From positions 1,922,001-1,986,000 of the forward strand of contig NZ_JAGGMR010000001.1 in the NCBI RefSeq assembly GCF_017875645.1: 64,000 bases of DNA, in the 5' to 3' direction. This document shows, piece by piece, positions 44,199 through 54,955 of this stretch (positions within the stretch are counted from its first letter, which is position 1; each line of letters begins with the position of its first letter). The position numbers and the translations under genes are program-made. This stretch comes from Nocardia goodfellowii (GTDB lineage Bacteria > Actinomycetota > Actinomycetes > Mycobacteriales > Mycobacteriaceae). A model generated the notes under the pieces. That model did no database searches and was not told the origin of the DNA. It saw only the letters and a program-made list of their open reading frames with translations.

Positions 44199-44768
44199 AT
44201 GAACCCCGTATTCGACTTCGAATCCGCCGCTTCCGCCCTGGCGGCGGTCGTCGCCGGTATCTCCGACGACCAGCTGCCCGCACCCACCCCGATGGCCGGC
44301 ACCACGGTGCGCGAACTGCTGGTCCACGTGGTCGGTTTGACCGAAGCCTTCCGGCAGGCCGCCACCAAGGAAGCCGTCGGCAACTCCCAGGCGCCGGAAA
44401 TCGGGCCGGAGGCCGAGCTGGTCTCCGACTGGCGCGAACGCATCCCCGCGCAGCTGAAGGCGCTGGTCGAGGCGTGGCGCGAGCCTGCGGCCTGGGACGG
44501 TGAGACCGAAGCGGGCGGCGTCACGATGCCCGCCGAGATCATGGCCACCGTCGCTCTGGACGAACTGGTCGTCCACGGCTGGGATCTCGCCGAAGGCACC
44601 GGCCAGCAGTTGAACGTCCGCGAGTCCGACCTGGTCACGCTGCACGAATTCCTCCGTGAAAACCCGGCCGAAGGTACCCCCGGCCTGTTCGGTCCCGTCG
44701 TCCCGATCGCCGCCGACGCGCCGCTGTTCCACCGCGTCCTGGCGCTGACGGGCCGCAACCCCGCATAG
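44199..44768 (+). CDS. TIGR03086-type metal-binding (DinB/mycothiol-dependent-like) protein
   Basis: The 189-residue four-helix-bundle protein has the metal-site pattern VRELLVHVVGLTEAFRQA (His near 41) and ALDELVVHGWDLAEGTGQ (His near 132). This matches the maleylpyruvate-isomerase N-terminal/TIGR03086 family, which includes mycothiol-dependent enzymes. ATG 44199 has GAGGAG 5 bases upstream; ATG 44181 is possible. It lies before menG but is separate from it. Confidence 0.8.
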   Translation: MNPVFDFESAASALAAVVAGISDDQLPAPTPMAGTTVRELLVHVVGLTEAFRQAATKEAVGNSQAPEIGPEAELVSDWRERIPAQLKALVEAWREPAAWDGETEAGGVTMPAEIMATVALDELVVHGWDLAEGTGQQLNVRESDLVTLHEFLRENPAEGTPGLFGPVVPIAADAPLFHRVLALTGRNPA

Positions 44769-44837
44769 TCGCACCGGCCGCCGACGCGCGCCGCGAAGCT
44801 GTGCGGCCCGCCATAGCAGGCTGATCATCCTTCGCAT

Positions 44838-44843
44838 TAGGGT
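44838..44843 (+). promoter_or_regulatory. -10 element of menG
   Basis: TAGGGT is followed by 6 bases and GTG 44850, a leaderless arrangement. Confidence 0.5.
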
Positions 44844-44849
44844 CGGGGC

Positions 44850-45560
44850 GTGGCGAAAACAGAGCGGCGGGAATCATTTCGGGCCTCGCTGGACAAGCGG
44901 CCGCACGAGGTCGCGTCGATGTTCGACGGGGTCGCGAAGCGGTACGACATCACCAATACCGTCATTTCCGGTGGCCAGGACCGGTATTGGCGCTGGTCGG
45001 TGCGCAAGGCGGTAGCTCCGCGTCCGGGCGAACGGGTGCTCGACCTCGCGGCGGGCACCGGTGTGTCCACCCTCGATCTGGCGAAATCCGGCGCCTGGTG
45101 CCTGGCCGCCGATTTCTCCCAGGGGATGCTGAAGGCCGGACAGCACCGCAACGTGCCGATGGTCGCCGCCGACGCGACCGCGCTGCCCTTCGCCGACAAC
45201 TCCTTCGACGCGGTGACCATCTCCTACGGTCTGCGCAATATCTCCGAGAGCGAGCAGGCGCTGCGCGAGATGCTGCGCGTCACCAAGCCCGGCGGGCGCT
45301 TGGTGGTGTGCGAGTTCTCGACGCCGGTCATTCCGGGCTTCAAGACCCTGTACATGGAGTACGTGATGAAGGCCCTGCCCCGGGTGGCGCGCGCGGTCAG
45401 CAGCAATCCCGACGCTTATGTCTATCTAGCCGAATCCATCCGGGCCTGGCCGAATCAGCGGCAGCTCGCGCTGCGGATCGCCGATGCGGGCTGGTCCGCG
45501 GTGAAGTGGCGGAATCTGACCGGCGGGATCGTCGCGCTGCACCGCGCATACAAGCTCTGA
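44850..45560 (+). CDS. menG: Demethylmenaquinone methyltransferase
   Basis: MenG/UbiE uses S-adenosylmethionine to methylate demethylmenaquinone, the last ring step. The 236-residue class I methyltransferase has [13 protein letters not shown] near 24, the SAM motif [16 protein letters not shown] near 62, [14 protein letters not shown] near 116 and the C-terminal [14 protein letters not shown]. The start GTG 44850 is supported by the leaderless -10. It stands alone, between the TIGR03086 gene and the nitrate reductase. Confidence 0.95.
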   Translation: MAKTERRESFRASLDKRPHEVASMFDGVAKRYDITNTVISGGQDRYWRWSVRKAVAPRPGERVLDLAAGTGVSTLDLAKSGAWCLAADFSQGMLKAGQHRNVPMVAADATALPFADNSFDAVTISYGLRNISESEQALREMLRVTKPGGRLVVCEFSTPVIPGFKTLYMEYVMKALPRVARAVSSNPDAYVYLAESIRAWPNQRQLALRIADAGWSAVKWRNLTGGIVALHRAYKL

Positions 45561-45715
45561 GTTTGGTGAGATCACTCACGTATGAGGTTTCCGGGCGGCA
45601 AAACGCCAGGTCAGGCCCGGATCTCACCGCTGGATAATCCGGTGGTGAGGAAAATTGTCATCTGTCGATAACGCGGGGTAAATGGCCCGCAACGGCCGAT
45701 GGCCATGATCGTGGC

Positions 45716-48700
45716 ATGACCGACGCAGCGACGAACTCCGCCCGCACGGCGTGCTCGTACTGCGGTGTCGGGTGCGGTATCACCGTCGAGACCACAGCGG
45801 GTCCCGACGGGTCGCCGGTGATCGCGAAGGTCAGCGGGGACAAGCTGCATCCGTCGAACGCGGGCCGGTTGTGCACCAAGGGCGCCACCCACTTGGAGTT
45901 GATGCGGGCCCCGGGCCGGATGGAAACCGCCTACCGGCGGCCGGAGCGCGGGCAGGCGCCCGTGCCGGTGCCGGTCGACGAGGCCGTGCGCGAAGCGGCC
46001 GAGCGCCTGCGCGGCATCCTCGACGAGCACGGACCGGACGCGATCGCGCTCTACGTTTCCGGGCAGATGTCGCTGGAGGCGCAGTACCTCGCCACCAAAC
46101 TGGCGAAGGGATATCTGCGGACCAGGCACCTCGAAGCCAACTCGCGGCTGTGCATGGCCAGCGCGGGCACCGGCTACAAGCAGTCGCTGGGCGCGGACGG
46201 CCCGCCCGGCTCCTACGACGATTTCGAGCACGCCGACCTGTTCTTCGCGATCGGCGCGAATATGGCCGACTGTCACCCGATCCTGTTCCTGCGCATGGCC
46301 GATCGGCTCAAGGCGGGCGCGAAACTCATCGTCGCCGACCCGCGCCGCACCGACACCGCCGCCCGCGCCGACCTGTTCCTGCAACTACGGCCGGGCACCG
46401 ATCTGGCGCTGCTGAACGGGTTGCTGCACCTGCTCGTCGCGAACGACGACATCGACCACGATTTCATCGCCGAGCACACCGAGGGCTGGGACGCGATGCC
46501 CGAGTTCCTCGCCGAATACTCGCCTGCTCGCGTCGCCGAGATCACGGGTTTGGCCGAAGCCGATATCCGGACCGCCGCCCGTTGGATCGGCGAAGCGGGC
46601 GAGTGGATGACGCTGTGGACGATGGGGCTGAACCAGTCCACCCACGGCACCTGGAACACCAACGCCATCTGCAACCTGCATCTGGCCACCGGCGCCATCT
46701 GCCGGCCGGGCAGCGGGCCGTTCTCGCTGACCGGTCAGCCGAACGCCATGGGCGGACGCGAAATGGGCTATATGGGACCGGGTCTGCCCGGTCAGCGCAG
46801 CCTGCTCGCGGCCGCCGACCGCGCCTTCGTGGAAACCGCGTGGGGCTTGCCGCCCGGCACCATCCGCACCGAAACCGGCCCCGGCACCGTCGAGATGTTC
46901 CGGGACATGGCCGAGGAGAAGATCAAGGCCGCCTGGATCATCTGCACCAATCCCGTTGCCTCCATGGCTAATCGGAAGACGGCAATCGCCGGGCTGGAAG
47001 CCGCTGAACTGGTCGTCGTGCAGGACGCCTACACCGACACCGCCAGCAACGCCTATGCCGATCTGCTGCTGCCCGCCACGCTGTGGGCCGAAGCCGATGC
47101 GGTGATGGTGAATTCGGAGCGCAACCTCACCCTGCTGCAACGCAGTGTCGACCCGATCGGCGAGGCCCGCCCGGATTGGCTGCTGATCGCGCAGGTGGCC
47201 ACCGCCATGGGGTTCCCCGGCTTCGATTTCGCCTCCAGCGCCGAGGTTTTCGCCGAGATCAAGCAGTTCTCGAACCCCGCTACCGGTTACGACCTGCGCG
47301 GCATCGACTACGAGGAGCTGCGCGCGGGATCGATGCAGTGGCCGTGCCCGGAACCCGGCCGCCGCCGCAACCCGATCCGCTATCGCAACGACGGTGTCAG
47401 CCAGCACCTTTTCGTCGACGAGGCCGGGCGGCAGCCCCGGCTCGCCTTCGCCACTCCCACCCGGCGAGCGGTGTTCTGGCCGCGGCCGCACATGGCACCG
47501 GCGGAGCTGCCCGACGACGACTACCCGTTCGTGCTGAACACCGGCCGATTGCAGCATCAGTGGCACACCATGACCAAGACCGGACGGGTCGACAAGCTGA
47601 CCAAGCTGACCGGTGCGCCCTTCGTCGAAGTGCATCCCGACGACGCCCGGCAGCTCGGGGTAGCGGCCGGCGATCAGCTCGAGATCGCGTCCCGGCGTGG
47701 CCGAGCGGTGCTGCCCGTGCGGATCAGCGACCGAGTGCGGCCCGGCGACTGCTTCGCCCCCTTCCACTGGAACGACGAGCAGGGGGAGTACTTGACCATC
47801 AACGCCGTCACCAACGACGCGGTCGACGCCGACTCGCTCCAGCCGGAATTCAAGGCGTGCGCGGTGTCGCTCCGCCGCGTCGCGGTGCTGCCGACCGCAC
47901 AAGCGCCCGTGGCGCCCGCGGTTCCGGCCGAGGCCGGACCGCATCCGCTGGCCGAAATGCTGGGACTGGACCAGGGGATCGCGCCGACGTTGAGCGATAT
48001 CGAGCAGATCTACCTGAGCGGATATCTGGCCGCGCTGCAAACACTTCCGGTGACGGGTCAGCCGGTGCTGCCCGAATCCGCGCCGCTGTCGACCCGCAGT
48101 CGCCTGTGGATCGATGGTCTGCTGGCCGGAATGTACTCCCGGGGCACCGGCTCCCCGGCCGTGCCCACCGAAGAAGACGCGGCCGCGCCGGTCACGGTGC
48201 TCTGGGCGTCGCAAACCGGCAGCGCGGAGGAATTCGCGGCGGTGGTCGCCGAGCGGCTCGCCGACGCGGGTTTCGCGCCGCGCCTGCTCGATATGGACTC
48301 CTGTGAGCTGAGCGCGTTGACGGGTGACGTGCTGTTGATCAGCAGCACGTTCGGCGATGGCGGCCCGCCCGACAACGGGGCGGATTTCTGGGCACGCCTG
48401 GACGACAGCGTGATTCGATTCACCAGCCTGCGCTATGCGGTGTTCGCGCTCGGTGATTCCTCCTACGACGATTTCTGCGGCCACGGCCGAAAACTCGATC
48501 AGAAGCTGGCCGAACGTGGTGCGACGCGGTTGCTTCCGCGTGTCGACAGCGAGCCCGACTACGAGGAACCCGCCGCGCGATGGCTGGACGAGGTGTTGAA
48601 CGCCCTGGATCCGCACCGGCCCGGGGGGACCGAAGGTATTGCGCCGCAACAGCATCCAGCCGAACGCGAGTTCGTCGCGGCCGGCCGGACTCAATCGCGG

Positions 48701-49894
48701 GGCGGTGGAACCACGCTGCTCCTACCGGGCGCACCCGCACCGAGCCGTGCCCGCCGGACCGAACCGGCACTCTTCACCCGCAACGCCCCGCTGTCGGCAC
48801 CCCTGCTCCGCAACGAGGTGCTGTCCCGTTCCGGTGCACCGAAAGAGGTGCGCCAGTTCGGTTTCGACCTGCGCGGCCTCGACGCCGGCTACGAGGTGGG
48901 CGACTCGCTCGGCATCTGGCCGTCCAACTGTGACTCGCTGGTGGCGGAATGGCTGACCGCCACCGGTCTCGACGGCGACCGCGTCATCGACATCGACGGC
49001 CGCGAACTGTCTTTGCTCGAAGCGCTGCGTACCCGCTACGACATCACCAAGATCAGCCACGACCTGCTCACTTTCATCGCCGACCGCAATCCCAGTGTGC
49101 GACTGTCGAAATTGCTGCGGCGCGACAATCGCAACGAACTGGACAGTTACCTGTGGGACCGCCAAGCCGTCGACGTGCTGCGCGACTTCCCGGTGCGCGC
49201 CGATCTGGTGGAATGGCTCGGCACACTGAAAAAGCTCCAGCCGCGCCAATATTCGATCTCCTCTTCGCCCTTGGTCAGCCCGGACGAGGTGCAGTTGACG
49301 GTCGGTGTGGTTCGCTACGGCGACCCGGTCGCCTCGGCCGCCCGGCGCGGCGGCGTCTGTTCCACCTTCCTCGCCGACCGCGTCACGGATACCCATGTCC
49401 CGATCTTCCTGCAGCGTGCTCCCCATTTCCGTCCGCCGCTGGATCCGACCGCTCCGATGATCATGGTCGGTCCCGGCACCGGCATCGCGCCCTTTCGCGG
49501 CTTTCTCCAGGAACGCCGGGCACTCGGCGCCACCGGCCGTAACTGGCTGTTCTTCGGCGAACAGCACGCCGCCCAGAATTTCTACTACCGCGCCGAACTG
49601 GAAGACATGTTCCGCTCCGGCTTCCTCACCCGCCTGGACCTGGCGTTCTCCCGGGACCAGCGGGAACGGATCTACGTGCAGCACCGGATGATCGAGCACG
49701 GTGCCGAGCTGTGGTCCTGGCTGCGCGAGGGCGCCTACTTCTACGTCTGCGGTGACGCCGCCCGCATGGCCAAAGACGTCGACGACACCTTGCTCGCCAT
49801 CGCCCGCATCCACGGCAAACTCGACGAGGACGCGGCGCTCGCGTTCAAAAAGCAACTGATCGCCGAAAAGCGCTACGTCCGCGACGTGTACTGA
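45716..49894 (+). CDS. Assimilatory nitrate reductase fused to a flavodoxin/FAD/NAD(P)H reductase
   Basis: The 1392-residue polypeptide combines a NasA/NarB molybdopterin oxidoreductase (about 10-720; [4Fe-4S] cysteines 13, 16, 20 and 53 in CSYCGVGCG...LCTKG, probable Mo-ligand Cys near 145 in SRLCMASA) with a CysJ/CYPOR-like module: flavodoxin from about 826 ([12 protein letters not shown]), FAD domain from about 1024 ([19 protein letters not shown]), and NAD(P)H domain from about 1247 ([10 protein letters not shown] to KRYVRDVY). It can in principle take electrons from NAD(P)H to nitrate in one chain. It is often annotated as a bifunctional nitrate reductase/sulfite reductase flavoprotein. 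No nitrite reductase or transporter is adjacent. Confidence 0.93.
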   Translation: MTDAATNSARTACSYCGVGCGITVETTAGPDGSPVIAKVSGDKLHPSNAGRLCTKGATHLELMRAPGRMETAYRRPERGQAPVPVPVDEAVREAAERLRGILDEHGPDAIALYVSGQMSLEAQYLATKLAKGYLRTRHLEANSRLCMASAGTGYKQSLGADGPPGSYDDFEHADLFFAIGANMADCHPILFLRMADRLKAGAKLIVADPRRTDTAARADLFLQLRPGTDLALLNGLLHLLVANDDIDHDFIAEHTEGWDAMPEFLAEYSPARVAEITGLAEADIRTAARWIGEAGEWMTLWTMGLNQSTHGTWNTNAICNLHLATGAICRPGSGPFSLTGQPNAMGGREMGYMGPGLPGQRSLLAAADRAFVETAWGLPPGTIRTETGPGTVEMFRDMAEEKIKAAWIICTNPVASMANRKTAIAGLEAAELVVVQDAYTDTASNAYADLLLPATLWAEADAVMVNSERNLTLLQRSVDPIGEARPDWLLIAQVATAMGFPGFDFASSAEVFAEIKQFSNPATGYDLRGIDYEELRAGSMQWPCPEPGRRRNPIRYRNDGVSQHLFVDEAGRQPRLAFATPTRRAVFWPRPHMAPAELPDDDYPFVLNTGRLQHQWHTMTKTGRVDKLTKLTGAPFVEVHPDDARQLGVAAGDQLEIASRRGRAVLPVRISDRVRPGDCFAPFHWNDEQGEYLTINAVTNDAVDADSLQPEFKACAVSLRRVAVLPTAQAPVAPAVPAEAGPHPLAEMLGLDQGIAPTLSDIEQIYLSGYLAALQTLPVTGQPVLPESAPLSTRSRLWIDGLLAGMYSRGTGSPAVPTEEDAAAPVTVLWASQTGSAEEFAAVVAERLADAGFAPRLLDMDSCELSALTGDVLLISSTFGDGGPPDNGADFWARLDDSVIRFTSLRYAVFALGDSSYDDFCGHGRKLDQKLAERGATRLLPRVDSEPDYEEPAARWLDEVLNALDPHRPGGTEGIAPQQHPAEREFVAAGRTQSRGGGTTLLLPGAPAPSRARRTEPALFTRNAPLSAPLLRNEVLSRSGAPKEVRQFGFDLRGLDAGYEVGDSLGIWPSNCDSLVAEWLTATGLDGDRVIDIDGRELSLLEALRTRYDITKISHDLLTFIADRNPSVRLSKLLRRDNRNELDSYLWDRQAVDVLRDFPVRADLVEWLGTLKKLQPRQYSISSSPLVSPDEVQLTVGVVRYGDPVASAARRGGVCSTFLADRVTDTHVPIFLQRAPHFRPPLDPTAPMIMVGPGTGIAPFRGFLQERRALGATGRNWLFFGEQHAAQNFYYRAELEDMFRSGFLTRLDLAFSRDQRERIYVQHRMIEHGAELWSWLREGAYFYVCGDAARMAKDVDDTLLAIARIHGKLDEDAALAFKKQLIAEKRYVRDVY

Positions 49895-49897
49895 GCA

Positions 49898-50932
49898 CTA
49901 CACAGCGGGCGGATTGAGCCGCGCGAAGTCGGGCAGCCGGTAGTACGGGTAGTAGGGGTAGGGCGGAGTGGTGGCACTCGCCTTGTCGAGGCGGGCGACC
50001 TGCTCGGCGTCGAGTTCCCAGCCGACCGCGCCCAGGTTCTGGCGCAGTTGTTCCTCGTTGCGCGCGCCGACGATGACAGTCGCGACGGTGGGCCGTCGGA
50101 GCAGCCAGTTCAGCGCGATCTGCGGCACTGTTTTGCCGGTCTCCGCGGCGAGCTCATCGAGCACGTCGACGACGTTGTAGAGCACCTCGTCGTCGACCGG
50201 CGGGCCCGCCTCGGCGGTCTGATGCAGGCGGCTGCCGGCTGGAAGTGGTTGTCCGCGGCGGATTTTGCCGGTGAGGCGGCCCCAGCCGAGGGGACTCCAG
50301 ATCACCGCGCCGACACCCTGATCCCGGCTGAGCGGCATGAGTTCCCACTCGTAGTCCCGGCCGACGAGTGAGTAGTAGACCTGGTGCGCCACATACCGTG
50401 TCAGGCCGTGGCGATCCGCGGCGGCGAGGGATTTCATCAGCTGCCAGCCCGCGAAGTTGGACGCGCCGAGGTACCGGATCTTGCCCGCGCGCACCAGATC
50501 ATGCAGTGCCGCAAGGGTTTCCTCGACCGGGGTGTGCGCGTCGAAGGCATGCAGCTGGAACAGGTCGAGGTGGTCCACGCCGAGCCGGCGCAGCGAGCCC
50601 TCGACCGCGCCGATCAGCCGAGCCCGGCCCGACCCCGCGTCGTACGGCCCGGGCCCGGTCGGCAAGCTCGCCTTGGTGGACAGCAGTAACTGGTCCCGCC
50701 GGCCCTTGATCGCCGCCCCGAGTACTTCTTCCGAAGCGCCGTCGGAGTAGACGTCGGCCGTGTCGAACATGGTCACACCGGCCTCCAGGCTGATGTCGAC
50801 CAACCGCCGTGCCTGCCGCGCGTCGGTATCGCCCCACGCGCTGAACAGTGCGCCGCGTCCACCGAAGGTGCCCGCGCCGAAGCTCAAAGCCGGGACGACC
50901 AAACCTGATGCGCCGAGCCGCCGGTACTCCAT
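49898..50932 (-). CDS. Aldo/keto reductase
   Basis: The 344-residue TIM-barrel oxidoreductase has MFDTADVYSDG near 50 (Asp and catalytic Tyr), LSTKAS with the catalytic Lys near 85, LQLHAFD near 122 and the NADPH-binding VIVGARNEEQL near 300. It would reduce an aldehyde or ketone, substrate unknown. ATG 50932 has AGGAG 5 bases upstream. It is divergent from a TetR gene that is the likely regulator. Confidence 0.9.
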   Translation of the reverse strand: MEYRRLGASGLVVPALSFGAGTFGGRGALFSAWGDTDARQARRLVDISLEAGVTMFDTADVYSDGASEEVLGAAIKGRRDQLLLSTKASLPTGPGPYDAGSGRARLIGAVEGSLRRLGVDHLDLFQLHAFDAHTPVEETLAALHDLVRAGKIRYLGASNFAGWQLMKSLAAADRHGLTRYVAHQVYYSLVGRDYEWELMPLSRDQGVGAVIWSPLGWGRLTGKIRRGQPLPAGSRLHQTAEAGPPVDDEVLYNVVDVLDELAAETGKTVPQIALNWLLRRPTVATVIVGARNEEQLRQNLGAVGWELDAEQVARLDKASATTPPYPYYPYYRLPDFARLNPPAV

Positions 50933-51015
50933 GATGACTCCTAAAGGGTCTATAGTTCCGTTAACACCTCGAACATTACACCCGATTCGGAACAAATGGA
51001 ACTGGAGACCCATTA

Positions 51016-51630
51016 ATGCCCGCAGCAGAGCTCCCACCAGGCTCGATCCGACCAGGCGGTCGCACCGCCCGAGTCCGCGAAGCGGTCCTCCGCGCCGCCG
51101 GCGACCTGCTCGCCGAACGCGGCTTCGCCCACCTGGACCTTGCCGAAGTCGCCGCCGCGGCCGAAGTCGGCAAAACCACCGTCTACCGCCGCTGGGGCAC
51201 CGTTCCCGCACTGGTGGCCGACCTCCTCGCCGACATGGCCGAGCAGTCCGTCTCCCGCGCCGACACCGGCACCCTCCTCGGCGATCTCACCGCCAACGCC
51301 CGCCTCGTCGCCGAAACCCTCGCCGACCCCCGCCAAGGCCGCCTCTTCCGCGCCGTCATAGCCGCCGCCACCTGCGACGAAACCGCGGCCACCGCCCTGC
51401 ACCGCTTCTACGACATCCGCCTGACCGAATGGGCGCCCTGTGTCGAAGCCGCGATAGCCCGCAGCGAAGCCCCACCCGGCACCAACCCCCGCGCCGTCCT
51501 CTCCGCCGTCTCGGCCCCCCTCTACTACCGCCTCCTGGCCAGCGGCGACCCCATCGACGAAGCCATCGCCGACAAATCCGCCCGGGCCGCCGTAAGCGCG
51601 GTCAGCGCAGGGGTATTCATCGACCGATGA
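51016..51630 (+). CDS. TetR-family transcription regulator
   Basis: The 204-residue protein has an N-terminal HTH (VREAVLRAAGDLLAERGF, LDLAEVAAAAEVGKTTVYRR) and a ligand-binding C-domain of helices with RQGRLFRAVIAAATCDE. GGAG 7 bases before ATG 51016 supports the start. The 83-base gap shared with the aldo/keto reductase holds GTTCCG/CGGAAC arms 27 bases apart as a weak operator candidate. Confidence 0.88.
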   Translation: MPAAELPPGSIRPGGRTARVREAVLRAAGDLLAERGFAHLDLAEVAAAAEVGKTTVYRRWGTVPALVADLLADMAEQSVSRADTGTLLGDLTANARLVAETLADPRQGRLFRAVIAAATCDETAATALHRFYDIRLTEWAPCVEAAIARSEAPPGTNPRAVLSAVSAPLYYRLLASGDPIDEAIADKSARAAVSAVSAGVFIDR

Positions 51631-51699
51631 CCGAGGCGACGGCTCTGGACTCGTGCGCGGTGGGCACAGTGTCGTCACCACCGGGGAAGTGCGGACGTG

Positions 51700-52842
51700 T
51701 CAAGCACTGTGCGGCAACTGGATTCGGGTTCCGGTGACGTCGGCGTAGTGGCCCATGAGTTCGGTGCAGAGGACGGGCCAGGTGCGGTGCAGGACGGATT
51801 TGCGGGCGGCTCGGGCGAATCGGGCGCGCAGGGCCGGGTCGCGGAGTGCGCCGACGGCGCTCGGCAGGAGCTCGCTGAAGCGATCGACCGGGAGCAGGTA
51901 GCCGTTGCGGCAGTGCGCGATCAGGTCGCGGGGACCGCCCGCATCGGGGCCGATGACCGGAGTGCCGGAGGAGAGGGCCTCCTGGACGCCCTGGCAGAAG
52001 GTCTCGTGTTCGCCCGCGTGCACCATGATGTCGAGGCCGGCGTAGGCCTGGGCGAGTTCCGCGCCGCCCAGTTCGCCGGTGAAGATCGCGGTCGGCATCA
52101 GGGCGGACAGTGCGGCCCGGTCCGGCCCGTCGCCGACGATGACCAACTGGATCGTCGGGTCGGCGGCGAGGACCGCCAATCGTTCGACATGCTTTTCCGG
52201 CGCGAGCCGCCCGACGAAGCCGACGAGCAGTTTCTCCTGTCCGGCCAACCATCGCGCACGGAGTTCGGCCGATCGGGCACTCGGAGTGAACCGGGCGATA
52301 TCGACCCCGCGCCCCCAGCGGTGGATTCGTGGAATGCCGTGCGCGGCAAGGGATTCCGCAGCCGCGGTAGAGGGTGCCAGGGTCCGGGTCGCGCCCTCGT
52401 GCAGCCGCCGGGTCCAGCCCCAGGCGGCGCGGGCGGCCAAGCCGAGGCCGTAACTCTTGGCGAAACCGGCGACATCGGTTTGGTACACGGCGACCGTCGG
52501 CAGGTCCAAGCGCAGGGCGGCGCCGAGACCGCCCGCGCCGAGCAGGAACGGGGAGGCGAGATGCACCACATCGGCGTCGAAATCCCGGATAGCGGGGGTG
52601 ATTCCGGGCTGGGGCAGACCGACGGGCAGCGAGCTGATCTTCGGGACCATCATCGCCGGTACGCGGTGGACCGGGAAACGGCCGTGCTCGCGGGGTGCGG
52701 GCGGCAGTCCCCGGATGGTGTCGGGCGCGATGATGAGCGCGTCGTGGCCGTGCTGGTCCAAATGGTCCAGCACCCGCAGGACTGAGTTCACGACGCCGTT
52801 CATGTTCGGCAGGAACGACTCCGCGACGATCGCTACACGCAC
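51700..52842 (-). CDS. GT4 glycosyltransferase (GDP-mannose-dependent mannosyltransferase-like)
   Basis: The 380-residue GT-B enzyme has [20 protein letters not shown] at the start, [15 protein letters not shown] near 119, [16 protein letters not shown] near 207 and the [20 protein letters not shown] nucleotide-sugar motif near 287. It closely resembles mycobacterial MgtA/PimB-like mannosyltransferases (Rv0557 lies in the men region too), so it may build mannosyl glycolipids or lipomannan precursors. GTG 52842 is the start. The acceptor is not shown by sequence. Confidence 0.88.
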   Translation of the reverse strand: MRVAIVAESFLPNMNGVVNSVLRVLDHLDQHGHDALIIAPDTIRGLPPAPREHGRFPVHRVPAMMVPKISSLPVGLPQPGITPAIRDFDADVVHLASPFLLGAGGLGAALRLDLPTVAVYQTDVAGFAKSYGLGLAARAAWGWTRRLHEGATRTLAPSTAAAESLAAHGIPRIHRWGRGVDIARFTPSARSAELRARWLAGQEKLLVGFVGRLAPEKHVERLAVLAADPTIQLVIVGDGPDRAALSALMPTAIFTGELGGAELAQAYAGLDIMVHAGEHETFCQGVQEALSSGTPVIGPDAGGPRDLIAHCRNGYLLPVDRFSELLPSAVGALRDPALRARFARAARKSVLHRTWPVLCTELMGHYADVTGTRIQLPHSA

Positions 52843-52933
52843 CCGTTCAGCGTGACCGGCCCAGCACGCCTGGCCCCGACCGTGACGTGAAGCGCGTGGG
52901 AAGTTCCGGCGAACGCTCGGCGCGACAGGCCGC

Positions 52934-53401
52934 TCACACGTGCGGCGCGCGCCACCGCGGATCCGTCAGATTCTCCGGAGTAGCGATCGTCTCCAGCAGC
53001 GCGCGCAGTGTGCGCACCGCCTCCGCCCCATGCTTTTCGACCAGTTCGCGTTCCGTGTCGCGATGGAAGCGCCGGGCCGCCGCGAGGGCGCTGTTGCCCT
53101 TCTGGCTCAGGTAGAGCAGTTTTGCCCGGCCGTCGCCGGGGTCCGGACGCCGTTCCACGTAGCCGCGTTTCTCCATCTCGTCGACCAATTGGGCCGCTCC
53201 CTGCTTGGTGATCGTCAATCGGTCGGCGAGCTCGCTGATGTTCATCGCACGCCGGTCGAGGCTGCGGAAGACGTAACCGTAGGAGGGGCCGGCGTCACCG
53301 AAACCTTGTCCGGCCAGTGCTTCTCGCATCTCGTGCACGAAATGCTGGTAGCCGAGGCCGAGCAGGATGCCCAAATCCAGGTCTTGCGCGGGACGAGTCA
53401 T
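52934..53401 (-). CDS. MarR-family transcription regulator
   Basis: The 155-residue winged-helix protein has [50 protein letters not shown] near 62-90 as recognition helix and wing. ATG 53401. It is divergent from a cupin gene across a 56-base gap that contains two CAAGT(C/T)AACTTG palindromes, its probable operators. Confidence 0.9.
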   Translation of the reverse strand: MTRPAQDLDLGILLGLGYQHFVHEMREALAGQGFGDAGPSYGYVFRSLDRRAMNISELADRLTITKQGAAQLVDEMEKRGYVERRPDPGDGRAKLLYLSQKGNSALAAARRFHRDTERELVEKHGAEAVRTLRALLETIATPENLTDPRWRAPHV

Positions 53402-53415
53402 GCCGCCATGATAGT

Positions 53416-53441
53416 CAAGTCAACTTGTTCAAGTTAACTTG
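53416..53441. promoter_or_regulatory. Twin palindromes CAAGTYAACTTG between marR and cupin genes
   Basis: CAAGTCAACTTG (53416-53427, 10 of 12 symmetric positions) and CAAGTTAACTTG (53430-53441, perfect) have centres 14 bases apart. They lie 14 bases from the MarR start and 16 from the cupin start, and are positioned to control both genes. Confidence 0.75.
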
Positions 53442-53457
53442 TCTATCTAGGAGATTC

Positions 53458-53823
53458 ATGCACCTCATCACCGCGGCCGACGCTCCCCAGTTCGAGCTGC
53501 CGCACGCCCAGTTCAGCGGCATGGCCTCGCCGAGCCGCGGTTCGTCACAGCTGTGCACCTGGCGGCTCACGGTGCCGCCGAATCTGGCCACCGGGGCGGC
53601 CCATGTCCTCGACCGGGACGAGGTCTTCATGGTGATCTCGGGCCGGTTGGAGATCAGCGGTCAGCTGCTCGGGCCGGGCGACGCGCTGGTCATACCCGCG
53701 GGTGGTCCGATCGCGGTCGGCAATCCGGGCGACGAACCCGCGGTCGCGCACGTCGCGATCGCCGCCGGATTCCAGGCCACGATGCCCGACGGCAGCAAGC
53801 TCAGCCCGCCGTGGGCGCGGTAG
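53458..53823 (+). CDS. Cupin-domain protein
   Basis: The 121-residue single cupin has the pattern GAAHVLDRDEVFMVISGRLE (His and Glu metal ligands of motif 1) and GPGDALVIPAGGPI (motif 2, lacking an obvious His). AGGAG lies 5 bases before ATG 53458. Divergent from the MarR gene and probably its target. Substrate unknown. Confidence 0.85.
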   Translation: MHLITAADAPQFELPHAQFSGMASPSRGSSQLCTWRLTVPPNLATGAAHVLDRDEVFMVISGRLEISGQLLGPGDALVIPAGGPIAVGNPGDEPAVAHVAIAAGFQATMPDGSKLSPPWAR

Positions 53824-53858
53824 CCGGTGCCCGGTAGGCGCGCGTAACGCCTGCCGCC

Positions 53859-54344
53859 TCAGGGTGCCGGGTTCACACCGCGGCGCCGCATCCGCCGGAT
53901 AGCCCAGAGGGCGGGTAGCGCCACGCCCCAGGCCACCACGATGACCGACGCCGCGGGCAGCAGCGCGACCCGCGCGTCCCGGCCCGCGACCCGGACCAGA
54001 TCGGGATCCTTACGGCTGTACTCGACCTTGATCCGCTCGCCCGCGGTCAAATTGGTCGGGTACAGCACCCCGACCTTCGGATTGTGATTCTTGCCGTCCG
54101 GCGTCACATAGCTGACCGCCGAACGCAGCCGCCCCGCCGAGAGCACCTCGGCGGTGGTGGTGCCCTTGTCGGAGCTGATCAGATAGTCGTCGCGCCAGGC
54201 GGCGAGCACCAGCAGGACCATCAGCACACTGATCACCGTGGCCGCGGCGAGCACGGCGGTGTGCGTGCGTCGTAAACGGACGTCCCGCTCGGCACCCGGC
54301 ACGGAATCGCTGCGCGATGCTTCAGACCGCTTGGTTTCCGACAC
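53859..54344 (-). CDS. DUF3592-like membrane protein
   Basis: The 161-residue protein has two membrane helices (about 28-50 and 127-152) around an extracytoplasmic domain with TTTAEVLSAGRLRSAVSYVT and VLYPTNLTAGERIKVEYSR, as in DUF3592 proteins. Start GTG 54344 lies 6 bases from TAGGCT (leaderless-type); GTG 54347 is adjacent. Function unknown. It is divergent from the DUF2505 gene. Confidence 0.75.
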   Translation of the reverse strand: MSETKRSEASRSDSVPGAERDVRLRRTHTAVLAAATVISVLMVLLVLAAWRDDYLISSDKGTTTAEVLSAGRLRSAVSYVTPDGKNHNPKVGVLYPTNLTAGERIKVEYSRKDPDLVRVAGRDARVALLPAASVIVVAWGVALPALWAIRRMRRRGVNPAP

Positions 54345-54384
54345 CACTCAAGCCTACTGAGCTCCTGCACTAGCCTGTGCGCCC

Positions 54385-54891
54385 ATGTCCCGAAAATTCA
54401 GCTTCACCGTGCCCTACAGCATCCCGGTCGAAGATCTCCACCGGGCACTCATCGATGACAAGGTCTGGCACGCCAGGTTCGCCGAAGCGACAACTGCCAC
54501 CATCGAACTCACCCATCCCGACGGCGCGGACACCATCCGCATCCATATGACCGAAAAAGCGAGTGAGGACAAGATTCCGAGCCTCGTCACCAAGGTGCTC
54601 AAGAGCGAACTCCAGTTCTCGCGCACCGACAACTGGGGCCCGCTGGACGGCGAGTCCGCCCGCGGCACCCTCGAAGCCGCCACCGGCGGCATCAACTCGG
54701 TGATGTCGGGCGCCTACGAAATGCGCCCGACCGCCGAGGGCTCGGAGATCGAGGTCGTCGGCACCGTCGACGTGCAGGTCCCGCTGGTCGGCGGCGCTAT
54801 CGAGCCGCTGGCCGAGCAATTGCTGCATCGGGTGCTGAACAGCGAGCGTGAGTTCATCCAGGAGTGGGTGGCCAGCCAGGCCAACGCGTAA
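54385..54891 (+). CDS. DUF2505 (SRPBCC-fold) protein
   Basis: The 168-residue protein matches actinobacterial DUF2505: SFTVPYSIPVEDLHRALIDD at the start and VDVQVPLVGGAIEPLAEQLL near 130. It probably has a lipid or hydrophobic-ligand cavity. TAGCCT 8 bases before ATG 54385 suggests a leaderless transcript. Confidence 0.85.
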   Translation: MSRKFSFTVPYSIPVEDLHRALIDDKVWHARFAEATTATIELTHPDGADTIRIHMTEKASEDKIPSLVTKVLKSELQFSRTDNWGPLDGESARGTLEAATGGINSVMSGAYEMRPTAEGSEIEVVGTVDVQVPLVGGAIEPLAEQLLHRVLNSEREFIQEWVASQANA

Positions 54892-54955
54892 CCGGCCGCC
54901 GCGCACCGCATACCGACGCGCCGGGTGCTCAACGACGAGCCCCGGCGCCATCCGC

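Noticed and set aside
50955..50993. GTTCCG/CGGAAC arms between the aldo/keto reductase and TetR genes as an operator
   Set aside because: Six-base arms 27 bases apart are too short and too far apart for a typical TetR site; kept only as a weak note.
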